Of a stretch of 64,000 nucleotides of DNA, positions 1 to 8,372 are shown one piece after another. The stretch is from Lutibacter profundi. GTDB lineage: Bacteria > Bacteroidota > Bacteroidia > Flavobacteriales > Flavobacteriaceae. The number at the start of each line of letters is the position of its first letter. Position 1 is the stretch's first letter. The DNA lies in assembly GCF_001543325.1 (NCBI RefSeq), contig NZ_CP013355.1:1642001-1706000 (forward strand), read 5' to 3'. The notes under the pieces are model-generated. The model saw nothing but the letters and a program-made list of their open reading frames with translations. It did not search any database and was not told the DNA's origin. A program made the translations under genes and the position numbers.

Positions 1-7
1 TAGACTT

Positions 8-15
8 TAGATTTG
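8..15 (+). promoter_or_regulatory. possible -7 element before moaE
   Basis: TAGATTTG fits the Bacteroidetes -7 consensus TAnnTTTG and lies 30 bases before the moaE start. The -33 TTG would fall outside the window, so this is only a half match. Confidence 0.3.
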
Positions 16-45
16 TTAAATTTGCTAAATATTAGTTAAATATCA

Positions 46-471
46 ATGATCCAAAAAACTTCTATAAAAATAACAGCTGAAAAATTAAATTTACAAAACT
101 GTATCACTTTTGTTGAAGACGATACTTGTGGTGGAATTGTTACTTTTGTTGGAACCGTAAGAAATGTAACACAAAACAAAACGGTTACTTTATTAGATTT
201 TAGTAGCTATGAACCAATGGCATTGAAAGAAATGCAAAAAATTGCCGATACCATATTGGAAAAGTACCCAATTCATAAAGTTGCTATTCATCATGCTATT
301 GGCAAATTGCAAATTGGAGCTATTCCTGTAATTATTGTTGTTTCATCCGCTCATAGAAAAGCGGCCTTTGAAGCTTGTGAATACGCCATTGACACCTTAA
401 AAGAAACCGTTCCTATTTGGAAAAAAGAACATTTTGAAGATGGTGAAGTTTGGGTGAACTCACACCCTTAA
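46..471 (+). CDS. moaE: molybdopterin synthase catalytic subunit MoaE
   Basis: Large subunit of molybdopterin synthase; it transfers sulfur from thiocarboxylated MoaD to precursor Z (cyclic pyranopterin monophosphate) in the cytoplasm. The 141-residue length is normal. The N-terminal strand GGIVTFVGTVRN and the C-terminal KETVPIWKKE are family hallmarks; the lysines at about 119 and 126 correspond to the catalytic lysines of E. coli MoaE. It starts with ATG. No moaD lies downstream, so the small subunit must be upstream of the window or elsewhere. Its stop overlaps by four bases the stop of the convergent MutS-like gene. The remaining cofactor genes moaC, mobA and the MoeB-like gene are on the other strand just beyond. 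Confidence 0.95.
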   Translation: MIQKTSIKITAEKLNLQNCITFVEDDTCGGIVTFVGTVRNVTQNKTVTLLDFSSYEPMALKEMQKIADTILEKYPIHKVAIHHAIGKLQIGAIPVIIVVSSAHRKAAFEACEYAIDTLKETVPIWKKEHFEDGEVWVNSHP

Positions 472-2237
472 ATAATTTCCATTTTTTGTAACAAAAAAGA
501 GGCGTTCATATTTTTACAAATTCCTTCTTTAAGTTTATAATCAAAACTTAATTCATCATTTATAATTTCAGCGTCAAAATAATAGTTCTTAACTTGCGGT
601 AAATCTCCTTCAATTTCACACAAACTTAAATCGTGTGTAGCTATTATCCCAGTTGACTTAGAACTTACCAATTTTTGTACAAATTTTCTAGACCCAATTG
701 CCTTATCTGTACTATTGGTTCCTTTTAATATTTCATCTAAAATAATAAAATATTCTTCTGTTTTAATTTCATCAACAATAAATTTTAATCGTTTTAATTC
801 AGAAAAGAAATAAGATTCATTATCTGCCAAAGAATCTGACGTGCGCATACTTGTAATTAACTTTATAGGAGCATATTTAAATTCCTCAGCACACACTGGC
901 AATCCCATATTTCCCATAACTATAGCAAGTGAAACCGTTCTTAAAAAGGTGCTTTTACCTGCCATATTTGCGCCAGTAATAATAAAAAATTGTTGGTTTT
1001 CAATTGAAAAATCATTATCAACTCTTTGAGATTCCTTTAATAAAGGATGTCCCAAATTTTTTGAAGTGATTACTTGTTTATTTTTATCAATTTTAGGGAA
1101 AACATACCTTGGATGATTATAGGCGAAATTTGCTAAAGAATTTTGAGCATCAAAAAAAGCAATAATAGTAAACCAATTTTCTACTTTACCTCTATAAATA
1201 TGTATCCATTTTTCAACGTTGTAAACTTGTTGCAAATCACGTAATAAAAAAGCATTTCCAAAAACAGCTACAATTAAATTATTTCGCTGATCAAACGCAT
1301 TTAGAACTTTAGAAAATTTAGCAAATATGGTAGATGCTTTTTCCAATTCGGTTTGAATCTCTTCCTGTTTCTCTTTTAAAATTTGTGAAGAAAAAGAAGC
1401 TGTTTCAATTTCGTTCAATAATTTATGATACTGCTTAAAAGTGTCTTTTGCATTGCTGGCATCACTGTATAATTCATTTACTCTCTTGTGATAAGCTCCA
1501 GAAATTCCTAAACCAATAAAAAACCAAAGTAGCAAAATTTGTTCTGCAATAATTTGCATACCAACAAGGGCAATTAACACCATTGAAACAACTGAAAATA
1601 TTGTTGGTAAAAAAGCGATAACTTTTGGAAAAACCGATTTATAATTATGCATCCAATTTATAATTTCTTTCGCTGGATGTTCAACTTTTACCAAGCTGGC
1701 AAGTGCAGAAAATTGCTGCCTCCATTTCGGTTTTTGACTTAATTCTTTAATGGCATTTTGTCTTTCAACAATACTTGAAATATCATTATTAGTTAATCTT
1801 TTAACAAACTCTTGTTCTCCTTCATTTGTAACTGTTCTGTTGCAATATTGAAAAAAAGACCCTTTCCCAAACAAATCAATATCATAACTAAAAGGATGTG
1901 TTGAATCCATAAATTTAGCTCCACTTTGTAATGAAAAATAGTCTCTTTTTAAAACTTTTATTTCTGTGTTGTTTATTTCAAGAAGTGCTTTGTTAAGATT
2001 GTTTTTGTATTGTAAATTGGTATGCCTATTTATTAAATAGGCAAACAAAATAATCCATAAAACAATAATTAAAATTACAATTTTAATAGTTCCAAAAAAG
2101 AAATAAATGCCAAAAACAGCACTTAAAAAAATAAAGAGACGCAATAAACTAGAAACTGCTAATTTCTTTTTTATGGTTTTTAATTCTTGCTCAAAAAAAA
2201 CTTTTTGAGTTGTATAAAATTTAGATGGATTGTGCAT
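468..2237 (-). CDS. membrane-associated MutS-family ATPase
   Basis: A 589-residue protein with a MutS C-terminal ATPase domain. Walker A reads GANMAGKST at about residues 421-429 and Walker B FIILDEILKGTNS near 500, followed by the conserved TGIIATHDLSL. It lacks the mismatch-recognition domain I of true MutS. The N-terminal half instead has predicted membrane segments near residues 30-70 and a hydrophobic pair near 205-245, with a coiled-coil-like stretch after them. This architecture matches the MutS-related proteins common in Bacteroidetes, whose role is not known to me. It starts with ATG directly after the stop of the MoeB-rhodanese reading frame (TAAATG) and is the last gene of the cofactor operon. 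Mismatch repair should not be assumed. Confidence 0.8.
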   Translation of the reverse strand: MHNPSKFYTTQKVFFEQELKTIKKKLAVSSLLRLFIFLSAVFGIYFFFGTIKIVILIIVLWIILFAYLINRHTNLQYKNNLNKALLEINNTEIKVLKRDYFSLQSGAKFMDSTHPFSYDIDLFGKGSFFQYCNRTVTNEGEQEFVKRLTNNDISSIVERQNAIKELSQKPKWRQQFSALASLVKVEHPAKEIINWMHNYKSVFPKVIAFLPTIFSVVSMVLIALVGMQIIAEQILLLWFFIGLGISGAYHKRVNELYSDASNAKDTFKQYHKLLNEIETASFSSQILKEKQEEIQTELEKASTIFAKFSKVLNAFDQRNNLIVAVFGNAFLLRDLQQVYNVEKWIHIYRGKVENWFTIIAFFDAQNSLANFAYNHPRYVFPKIDKNKQVITSKNLGHPLLKESQRVDNDFSIENQQFFIITGANMAGKSTFLRTVSLAIVMGNMGLPVCAEEFKYAPIKLITSMRTSDSLADNESYFFSELKRLKFIVDEIKTEEYFIILDEILKGTNSTDKAIGSRKFVQKLVSSKSTGIIATHDLSLCEIEGDLPQVKNYYFDAEIINDELSFDYKLKEGICKNMNASFLLQKMEII

Positions 2238-3316
2238 TTAATATTTTGTTATACCTCCAGACAGACTTAAAACCGAGAGTGATGGATATTTTTCCTTTAT
2301 TTTTAAAGTAACTGCATAACTTGTAATTCCTTTTGCACAAATTATTACATACTTCTTTTTAAAATTGGGTTTAAAATTTTCTATATCGAAAGTTTTATAT
2401 GGAATTTGTTGATGAACATTGAAAGGAATTGTTTCATCAAAATTATTTAATATACTAACTATTTCAATGGCTGAATTTGAAATAGTTTTTTTAATTCTGA
2501 AGCAGTAATTAACAATGTACTATCTTGAAAAGTACATTTAGAGTCTAAATATGTTGAGTTTTTAAAAATTTCTTCAATATTTAGCTGCTTGTTTCTCTTT
2601 AGTTTTATTTTAAATTGAGAGTTATTAAGCGTATTGTAAATTAACAATTGATTGGTTAATAGTTTCCCTTTTTTTGTAATTAATTTAATCACTTCATTTG
2701 TTTGAAACAAGGCAATTAAACCTACAATTGGATTTAGAGTTCCTGCTTCTTCACAATTTGGAATATCTGTTGCTATTTTAGGAAAGGCATCTCGTAAATT
2801 ACATGTATATTCTTCGTCTTCACCTAACACATTAAACGTAGCAACATAACCATCAAATTTGTACAATGAACCGTACACTAAAGGTTTTTTAGCTAAAACA
2901 CAAGCATCGTTTATCAAATATTTTATTGGTAAACTATCTGTTCCATCAACTACAATATCGTATTTTAAAATTAAATCTAAAATTGAATCTTTATCAATAG
3001 CCTTGTTTGTATGCGTAACTTTCGTAAAAGGAGTTCTCGTTTTTATTTCATTTGCCAGAATTTCAACTTTTGGTTTACCAACATTTTCGATTTTATAAAA
3101 AACCTGACGATGTAAATTTGAAATTGAAACAGTATCAAAATCAACTAAATGTAATTCTCCAACCCCACTAGTTGCTAAATAAATTGCAACTGGATTTCCT
3201 AAGCCTCCACAACCAATTATTAATACTTTGGCTTTTTGCAAAAGTTCTTGCCCTTCTTTACCTATTTCAGACAATGTGGTTTGGCGTTTAAAATATTCCT
3301 CTTTATTGAAGTCCAT
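2238..3316 (-). CDS. MoeB/ThiF-type adenylyltransferase with rhodanese tail, frameshifted
   Basis: Adenylates the C-terminus of a ubiquitin-like sulfur carrier (MoaD and/or ThiS) so that it can receive sulfur. The nucleotide loop GCGGLG is at residues 35-40, followed by DFDTVSISNLHRQV and GTDSLPIKYLIND. The first CxxC of the MoeB zinc site is reduced to one Cys (YTCNLRDAFP). The open frame from ATG 3316 stops at 2459 after 285 codons. The next frame continues without a gap into a rhodanese-like domain, with IICAKGITSYAV around the active-site Cys and LSLSGGITKY at the end, stopping at 2238-2240 exactly against the ATG of the next gene. The switch lies at an A7 run (minus strand, 2486-2492). 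The gene start overlaps the DUF1835 stop as TAATG. The break may be a real mutation, programmed or transcriptional slippage, or a base-calling error. Confidence 0.85.
2486..2492 (-). other. A7 slippery run at the MoeB/rhodanese frame switch
   Basis: In the gene's frame the bases read TTA AAA AAA CTA, which contains the -1 slippery heptamer A_AAA_AAA. A one-base backward slip here, or one extra A, joins the adenylyltransferase frame to the rhodanese frame with no missing codon. Confidence 0.6.
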
Positions 3317-4152
3317 TATCTATTTATTTTAGCGTAACCCATTTCATTTAAATAGTATTTCTCTTCTTTTATTGTATAGTACTTATCTAACTTTTTAAGA
3401 TACTGAAAATACTGAATATCTCCAAAGCCATAAACAGTTTCTTTTTGTTGCCAAAGTAATAAATTACTAACAATTTCTTTTGTTGAAAGTGAACTAGAAT
3501 TTATAATTTCTAAAATTTTATTTTCAATTTGATTTAAACCGTTTTCGCTTGGAAATCGCAATAAATGTTGATTGATAGCTAATTGTAAATACTTAAATTT
3601 TGAACTTTGGTTGAAATCAAAGCTCTTTAATTTTTCTTTATTATTTTCAACGTATAACTCCCAACTTTCTTTGGCAAATTCTAAATTAGTTTTACTTAAT
3701 GAAATTTTATGATTATATAAAATTGTAAGCTCTTCTGGAGAATAATTTGGCAAAGACTGCAATTGTACTTTGTCTTTCTCTTTTTCTGTACAAATTAAAT
3801 AATAATTTGTTTTTTTTACATAATTATCTAATAAATAAGTACACAAAGCCAACAAATTAACTTGGCAAAACAAATCATATTCAAACCATAAAACTACGTT
3901 ATCATAATCTGACACATCTTCTAATTGTATAATTTCTTTAATGGTTTTATCGTAATATTCTAATCGTTCTACAGCAAACTCATTTTTAAAATAAGTATAT
4001 CTTTTAGTCCAAAACTCATCGCTCCCAACTTCTTTATGTAAAGAACCATCACATAATAATTCTCGCCAAACAACAACATCACCTTTAATTCCAGATTTTT
4101 CTAAAATTTGAGCAGTGCTATCATCATTTAATACATGAATTGTTTTACTCAT
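3316..4152 (-). CDS. DUF1835 domain-containing protein
   Basis: A 278-residue protein whose N-terminal third (IHVLNDDSTAQILEKSG, then VVVWRELLCDG and VVLWFEYDLFCQ) matches the DUF1835 family as I know it. No catalytic assignment can be made. The C-terminal part looks like a helical winged-helix-like region (TKEIVSNLLLWQQKETVYGFGD). It has no signal peptide or membrane segment, so it is probably cytoplasmic. It overlaps mobA by eight bases (ATGAGTAA) and the MoeB gene by TAATG, so it is translated within the cofactor operon. That position makes a link to molybdenum cofactor work possible but unproven. Confidence 0.75.
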   Translation of the reverse strand: MSKTIHVLNDDSTAQILEKSGIKGDVVVWRELLCDGSLHKEVGSDEFWTKRYTYFKNEFAVERLEYYDKTIKEIIQLEDVSDYDNVVLWFEYDLFCQVNLLALCTYLLDNYVKKTNYYLICTEKEKDKVQLQSLPNYSPEELTILYNHKISLSKTNLEFAKESWELYVENNKEKLKSFDFNQSSKFKYLQLAINQHLLRFPSENGLNQIENKILEIINSSSLSTKEIVSNLLLWQQKETVYGFGDIQYFQYLKKLDKYYTIKEEKYYLNEMGYAKINR

Positions 4153-5257
4153 TTATTTCTTTGTGGGCTGCTTTAAATTCTTCAGGAGTATTTATATTTC
4201 TAATAAAATCATCGTCAACCTCCACAATTTCAACATCAGAATTTATCAATACTTTTCTTGGGCAAGAATAACCTTGTGCTAAATAATTCAACAATAATGT
4301 ATAACTTTTTGGTTCCCAAATGGTAATTAAAGGCTCTGGAAATTGTTTGTTTTTTCCTTTAATTGTAGTGGCAGCTTTTGAAGGATTTCTATGTTTTAAT
4401 AACAATTGAATTACAGCATCATTTACAAATGGTAAATCGGTTGCAATTACCAGCCAAGCAACATTCGGGTTTTCTTGAAAAGATGAACAAATAGCTCCAA
4501 ATGGACCTAAACCTACAAACTTATCGGTAATTTTATTCTCAATACCAATTTGTTGTTCTTCTCTAACAGATAAAAATGTTTTCAAGTTGTTTTTCTCTAG
4601 CAAATCAATGGCTACATCTCGCTGATTTTTACCGTAGAAATTTAACATTCCTTTATCCGTTCCCATTCGGGTACTTTTCCCTCCAGCCAAAACCAACCCT
4701 TGAATTGGCGCAATTTTTTCTTTTATTAAATTTTCTATGTGCTTTGAAATTTTATCAATTTCATTGATATTATAACAATGTAAGTTTTTAATTTGAGGAT
4801 GCTTCTCTTCTAGAAAGTCGAAAAACGCAACATCATCGGTTAATTTAATAACAAACTGAATATTATTTAATTGGTCTAATCTTTTTAAAACCGAAGCCTC
4901 TTTATCTTTATCTAAAATTAAAATTTGCTTGGCTCCTTGGTAATGGTTTCCATTAATAAAAACAACATCAAATTGTGAGAATTGAATACGTTGATTGAAT
5001 TTATTGACTTCAAAATTTGTTGAAATAGCAGCCGTTCCTTTTGAATGAAATGTAAACGTTTCTAAATTATTTAATTGAATATCTTTAGAATGAGAAGCAT
5101 CAAAATAAGCTAACTTATAGTTCAATAAATTTTTAGAAACTTGATGTGCTAAATTTGAAATAATACCACATTTTGTACCAACAAAAGCTATTTCATTTGG
5201 TCCAAAATTATCGTTATCTCTTAGTATTAATTTGGTATGTTTTTGATGTTTACCCAT
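4145..5257 (-). CDS. mobA: molybdenum cofactor nucleotidyltransferase MobA with MobB-like N-terminal half
   Basis: The C-terminal half, from about residue 190, is a MobA domain: LVLAGGKSTRMGTDKG is the GTP-binding signature and IATDLPFVN the metal-binding aspartate segment. MobA attaches GMP to Mo-molybdopterin. The preceding 185 residues resemble a MobB-like P-loop domain with a decayed loop (FVGTKCGIISNL in place of GxxGxGKTT), so it probably no longer hydrolyses GTP. I chose the ATG at 5257; an upstream TTG at 5290 in the same frame would add 11 residues but sits deep inside moaC. A GGAGG sequence precedes the ATG. The start overlaps the moaC stop as ATGGGTAA. The assignment of the C-terminal half is firm, that of the N-terminal half tentative. 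Confidence 0.85.
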   Translation of the reverse strand: MGKHQKHTKLILRDNDNFGPNEIAFVGTKCGIISNLAHQVSKNLLNYKLAYFDASHSKDIQLNNLETFTFHSKGTAAISTNFEVNKFNQRIQFSQFDVVFINGNHYQGAKQILILDKDKEASVLKRLDQLNNIQFVIKLTDDVAFFDFLEEKHPQIKNLHCYNINEIDKISKHIENLIKEKIAPIQGLVLAGGKSTRMGTDKGMLNFYGKNQRDVAIDLLEKNNLKTFLSVREEQQIGIENKITDKFVGLGPFGAICSSFQENPNVAWLVIATDLPFVNDAVIQLLLKHRNPSKAATTIKGKNKQFPEPLITIWEPKSYTLLLNYLAQGYSCPRKVLINSDVEIVEVDDDFIRNINTPEEFKAAHKEINE

Positions 5258-5726
5258 TTTTAATATCACTTTTACCTCCTGATTTTTCAACCAATTTCAC
5301 TTCTTTAATGACCATTTTTTGAGAAATTGATTTACACATGTCATATACGGTTAATGCTGCAATACTTGCGCCTGTAAGCGCTTCCATTTCAACACCCGTT
5401 TTCCCTTCAATTGCAACAGTGCATAAAATTTCTATATGTTTGTTGTCTATAATTTCAATATCAATATCAACGCCGTTAATTAATAAGGGGTGACACATTG
5501 GAATTAACTCAGAAGTTTTTTTAACAGCTTGTATACCTGCAATAATAGCGGTTTGAAAAACAGGGCCTTTTTTGGTGGTTAATTCCTTGTTTTCAAAATG
5601 AGCAATAATTTCAGCACCCAAAAACATGGTTGCTTTTGCAATTGCTTTACGTTTGGTAATTTTTTTATCACCAACATTTACCATTTTGGGGTGGTTATTT
5701 TTATTTATATGAGAAAATTGTTTCAC
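5250..5726 (-). CDS. moaC: cyclic pyranopterin monophosphate synthase MoaC
   Basis: Converts the MoaA product into cyclic pyranopterin monophosphate, the first dedicated step of molybdenum cofactor synthesis. The 158-residue length is standard. MVNVGDKKITKR, IPMCHPL (His near 79), GKTGVEMEALTGAS and the final Asp in LTVYDMCKS are all present. The start is a GTG at 5726; an internal ATG (MVNVG) exists but would cut into the conserved N-terminus. It is the first recognisable gene of the overlapping operon moaC, mobA, DUF1835, MoeB, MutS-like. No moaA lies in the window. Confidence 0.93.
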   Translation of the reverse strand: MKQFSHINKNNHPKMVNVGDKKITKRKAIAKATMFLGAEIIAHFENKELTTKKGPVFQTAIIAGIQAVKKTSELIPMCHPLLINGVDIDIEIIDNKHIEILCTVAIEGKTGVEMEALTGASIAALTVYDMCKSISQKMVIKEVKLVEKSGGKSDIKNG

Positions 5727-5753
5727 AATTTTAAAGTTTTTAGTGTTGTATTT

Positions 5754-5960
5754 TTAGTGCTTAGTTAGATTTTTCTGAGATGTTTTGACAATTGCGGTTA
5801 ACATTCCAATAAGTTCTTCAATATTAGCTCCAATTGAAGTTCCACTTCTCAATAATTGATTGGATAAAATATATTCATTTTCGCTTAATAATTTCTTATA
5901 AAGCTTAGTTGTTTTTAATGAAAATTGAAAACTTTTTTCTTTAATAATACTTTCACTCAT
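5754..5960 (-). pseudogene. four-helix-bundle (S23/IVP-type) protein with internal deletion
   Basis: The first 46 residues are the start of a four-helix-bundle protein of the family encoded in 23S rRNA intervening sequences: SFQFSLKTTKLYKKL, then NQLLRSGTSIGANIEE. Normal members are about 115-120 residues. Here the conserved segment after GANIEE (the middle helices, usually containing KARETxYWL) is missing, and the frame runs straight into what looks like the C-terminal helix, LTAIVKTSQKNL. This is best read as an in-frame deletion of roughly 45-50 codons leaving a 68-residue remnant. It starts with ATG and stands alone between moaC and the crp-like gene. Whether it still makes a folded protein is unknown. 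Confidence 0.6.
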
Positions 5961-6025
5961 AACTTAACACTCAAAATTAAAAACTCCGATACAAAAATAT
6001 TGAAAATACTTCTCCTTTTGTAAAA

Positions 6026-6685
6026 TTACTTAATTGTTGGGTTAATTTTATTTTGTACAATGTATATTTTATTTCTACCTAAAGTTATAACCTTCTCTTG
6101 TTCTAATTTTTTTAAGGCTCTTGAGACTGTTTCTCTAGATACTTTCAAATCACGAGCAATATCAAAATGTTTTATGTTTATTGTTGTGTTATTTTTTATT
6201 AAACTTGTGTATTGCAAATACTTTAATAATCTATTTTCCAAACATGTAAAAGCAATGTCGTCAATTTTTTCAATTAGATAAGATGTCTGTTGCTGATTTA
6301 ATTGAAAATAAAAAGATCTCCAAGAGTTATATTTTAAAAACCATGAATTTACAACTTTTGCGGGTATAGCTATATATACAATATCACTTTGCGCTTCTAA
6401 TCTTATTTCACTTATTTTATTTTCTAAAGCATAAGTAATAGCAATTGCACTGAGTTGATTCTTCGCTAAAAAATGTAAAAAAATTCCATTTCCTTTCCCA
6501 TCTCTATGCATTACCTTAACTACACCTGAAACAATTAAAGGAATGAAGTCAATTTTTCTTCTTATCTCTAAAATTATTTTTTCTGATTCTGCTTTTTTTA
6601 AAATCCCATTATTGCCAATTTCTTGCAGTAATTTTTCTTCAAAAATAGTTGAAAAATTGGCCGTAATAATTTCTTTTAGTTTCAT
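6026..6685 (-). CDS. Crp/Fnr-family transcriptional regulator (downstream copy)
   Basis: A 219-residue regulator with an N-terminal cyclic-nucleotide-type beta roll (about 25-120; FIPLIVSGVVKVMHRDG) and a C-terminal Crp helix-turn-helix (about 165-195; IARDLKVSRETVSRALKKLE). It has no Fnr-type Cys cluster, so the effector is unlikely to be oxygen through iron-sulfur. It starts with ATG, 15 bases after the small YeeE/YedE gene, and is probably cotranscribed with the transporter pair. It is paralogous to the regulator at 7740-8372 at the other end of the pair. Control of the transporter is inferred from position. Confidence 0.88.
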   Translation of the reverse strand: MKLKEIITANFSTIFEEKLLQEIGNNGILKKAESEKIILEIRRKIDFIPLIVSGVVKVMHRDGKGNGIFLHFLAKNQLSAIAITYALENKISEIRLEAQSDIVYIAIPAKVVNSWFLKYNSWRSFYFQLNQQQTSYLIEKIDDIAFTCLENRLLKYLQYTSLIKNNTTINIKHFDIARDLKVSRETVSRALKKLEQEKVITLGRNKIYIVQNKINPTIK

Positions 6686-6699
6686 AGACAGAAACCTTG

Positions 6700-7113
6700 T
6701 TAATGAGGTAGTTTTTCTTTAAATAATCCATATAGAAATGCACCTAAAGTTGCTCCAAAAATTACAACTAAAATTGACACAACTCCCTTACCTATCAATA
6801 CAAACATTGGCCCTGGACAAGCGCCTGCTAATGCCCAACCCAAACCAAATAAAATACCTCCTAAAAGATTTCGATATAATCCACTTTTTTTTGGTGCTAC
6901 ATAAACATCATTTCCTTCAAATGTTTTTACCATTTTTTTTCGAAAAAGAAACATACTTATCATACCCAAAACAATTGCAGAACCAATAATTCCGTACATA
7001 TGAAAAGATTGAAATTTAAACATTTCATAAATTCGATACCATGAAATTATTTCTGCTTTGGTCATTACTATTCCGAAAAGAATTCCTACTAAAAAAAATT
7101 TTATATACTTCAT
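6700..7113 (-). CDS. YeeE/YedE-family sulfur transporter, small subunit (DUF6691 type)
   Basis: A 137-residue inner-membrane protein with four hydrophobic segments. The family motif GWALAGACPGPMFVLIGKG with its Cys-Pro near residue 100 is the half-site used by YeeE/YedE proteins to pass thiosulfate or related sulfur compounds. It lies four bases after the larger partner; the two halves together correspond to one full YeeE. The likely role is uptake of a reduced sulfur compound. The substrate cannot be read from the sequence. Confidence 0.82.
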   Translation of the reverse strand: MKYIKFFLVGILFGIVMTKAEIISWYRIYEMFKFQSFHMYGIIGSAIVLGMISMFLFRKKMVKTFEGNDVYVAPKKSGLYRNLLGGILFGLGWALAGACPGPMFVLIGKGVVSILVVIFGATLGAFLYGLFKEKLPH

Positions 7114-7117
7114 CTTT

Positions 7118-7675
7118 CTAAAATATTAATGGTAAAATAAACCAAGTCATTGTTAATCCTCCTATAAAAAATCCAATGACAGATATTAATGAAGGAAGTT
7201 CTAAATTACTCAAGCCAACTATCGCATGCCCTGAAGTACAACCTCCGGCCCAACGTGCACCAAAGCCAACCATAACACCTGCAATTATAAGTGTAAAAAA
7301 CCCTTTAATTGTAAGCATTGTATCTATACTAAAAATTTCGTCAGGCAAATAAGAACTCCCTGCATTGGCAATACCTATAGCCGCCAAATCTTTAACAGTT
7401 TGCGGATTTAACGCTACAACATCACTAGTTGACAACCATTGAGATGCTATAAACCCTCCTGCAATAGAACCGGCAATAAATATTAAATTCCATGAGTTTT
7501 GTTTCCAATCAATTTTAAAATAATCAATAAATTTCCCTGCTCCACCAATAGAGCATAAAGTTTCTAAATTTGAAGATACGCCAAAACGTTTACCAAAATA
7601 AAATAGTAAAAACATGACGATTGAAATAACGGGACCTGCAACATACCAAGCCCAAGGTTGGGTAATAAATTCCAT
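7118..7675 (-). CDS. YeeE/YedE-family sulfur transporter, large subunit
   Basis: A 185-residue inner-membrane protein with about five hydrophobic segments. The motif FGARWAGGCTSGHAIVGLS carries the conserved Cys of the thiosulfate path. I chose the ATG at 7675 (MEFITQPWAWYVAGP), which fits the usual family N-terminus; an in-frame TTG at 7699 would add eight residues. It is followed after four bases by the small subunit, and a Crp/Fnr gene ends 64 bases upstream. The pair probably works as a heteromeric channel for thiosulfate or another sulfane-sulfur compound. Confidence 0.83.
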   Translation of the reverse strand: MEFITQPWAWYVAGPVISIVMFLLFYFGKRFGVSSNLETLCSIGGAGKFIDYFKIDWKQNSWNLIFIAGSIAGGFIASQWLSTSDVVALNPQTVKDLAAIGIANAGSSYLPDEIFSIDTMLTIKGFFTLIIAGVMVGFGARWAGGCTSGHAIVGLSNLELPSLISVIGFFIGGLTMTWFILPLIF

Positions 7676-7739
7676 AATTAAGTTAGTTAGTTTCTCCAAA
7701 TATCATAAAATAAATTGCTTATAACAAATATTAGAAATT

Positions 7740-8372
7740 TTAAAACTCTAATATTTCTATTTTATTTCGGTGTAATTTTATTTTTCCTTCGTTTTCTAGT
7801 TGTTTTAACAGTCTTGAAATCACAACCCTAGATGTATGTAAATCGTACGCAATATCTTGATGTGTGGTATGCAAAGATGTGTCCCTCATTATTTGAGCCT
7901 TGTCTGTTAAATATTTATACAACCGCTCATCCATTCTCATAAATGCCAGGGTATCTATAGTTTCCATCATTTCATTGAGTCGAATATTATAACTATCAAT
8001 AACAAAATTTCTCCAAGATTTATATTTTACCAACCATTCATCTAGCTTCTCTTTTGGAAGAAAAATAAGTTCTGATTCTTTTTCTGCAATAGCCCTAATA
8101 CCACATTTTCCATTTGATATTGCACTTGCAAATGAGCTTGCACACGTATCCCCTCGTTCTAAAAAATACAATAAAATTTCTTCCCCATTTTTATCTTCTC
8201 TTACTATTTTAATAGCTCCTTCTAATAATAAAGGTACACCTGTCATTTTATCTCCTAAATCAACTAGCAGTTCATTTTCCCTGAGTTTTTTATACGTTCC
8301 TACTTGCACTATTTCATCAATTAGTTCATCTTCAAAAACAAACGAATAATAGTTTTTTAGCTTTTCTCTCAT
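7740..8372 (-). CDS. Crp/Fnr-family transcriptional regulator (upstream copy)
   Basis: A 210-residue regulator with a cNMP-type sensor fold (VPLLLEGAIKIVREDKNGEEILLYFLERGD) and a C-terminal helix-turn-helix (about 165-192; IAYDLHTSRVVISRLLKQLE). Two Cys lie in the sensor half (TCASSF and GKCGIRA), the kind of residues that could respond to thiol or sulfur chemistry; this is inference. Its ATG overlaps the waaA stop as ATGA, so it is translationally coupled to waaA. It precedes the YeeE/YedE pair, its most likely target. Confidence 0.88.
   Translation of the reverse strand: MREKLKNYYSFVFEDELIDEIVQVGTYKKLRENELLVDLGDKMTGVPLLLEGAIKIVREDKNGEEILLYFLERGDTCASSFASAISNGKCGIRAIAEKESELIFLPKEKLDEWLVKYKSWRNFVIDSYNIRLNEMMETIDTLAFMRMDERLYKYLTDKAQIMRDTSLHTTHQDIAYDLHTSRVVISRLLKQLENEGKIKLHRNKIEILEF

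Noticed and set aside
11-45. Short direct-repeat texture (TTGTTAAAT, TTGCTAAAT, AGTTAAAT) before moaE.
   Set aside because: Low-complexity AT sequence at the window edge; too short to support a repeat or regulator site.
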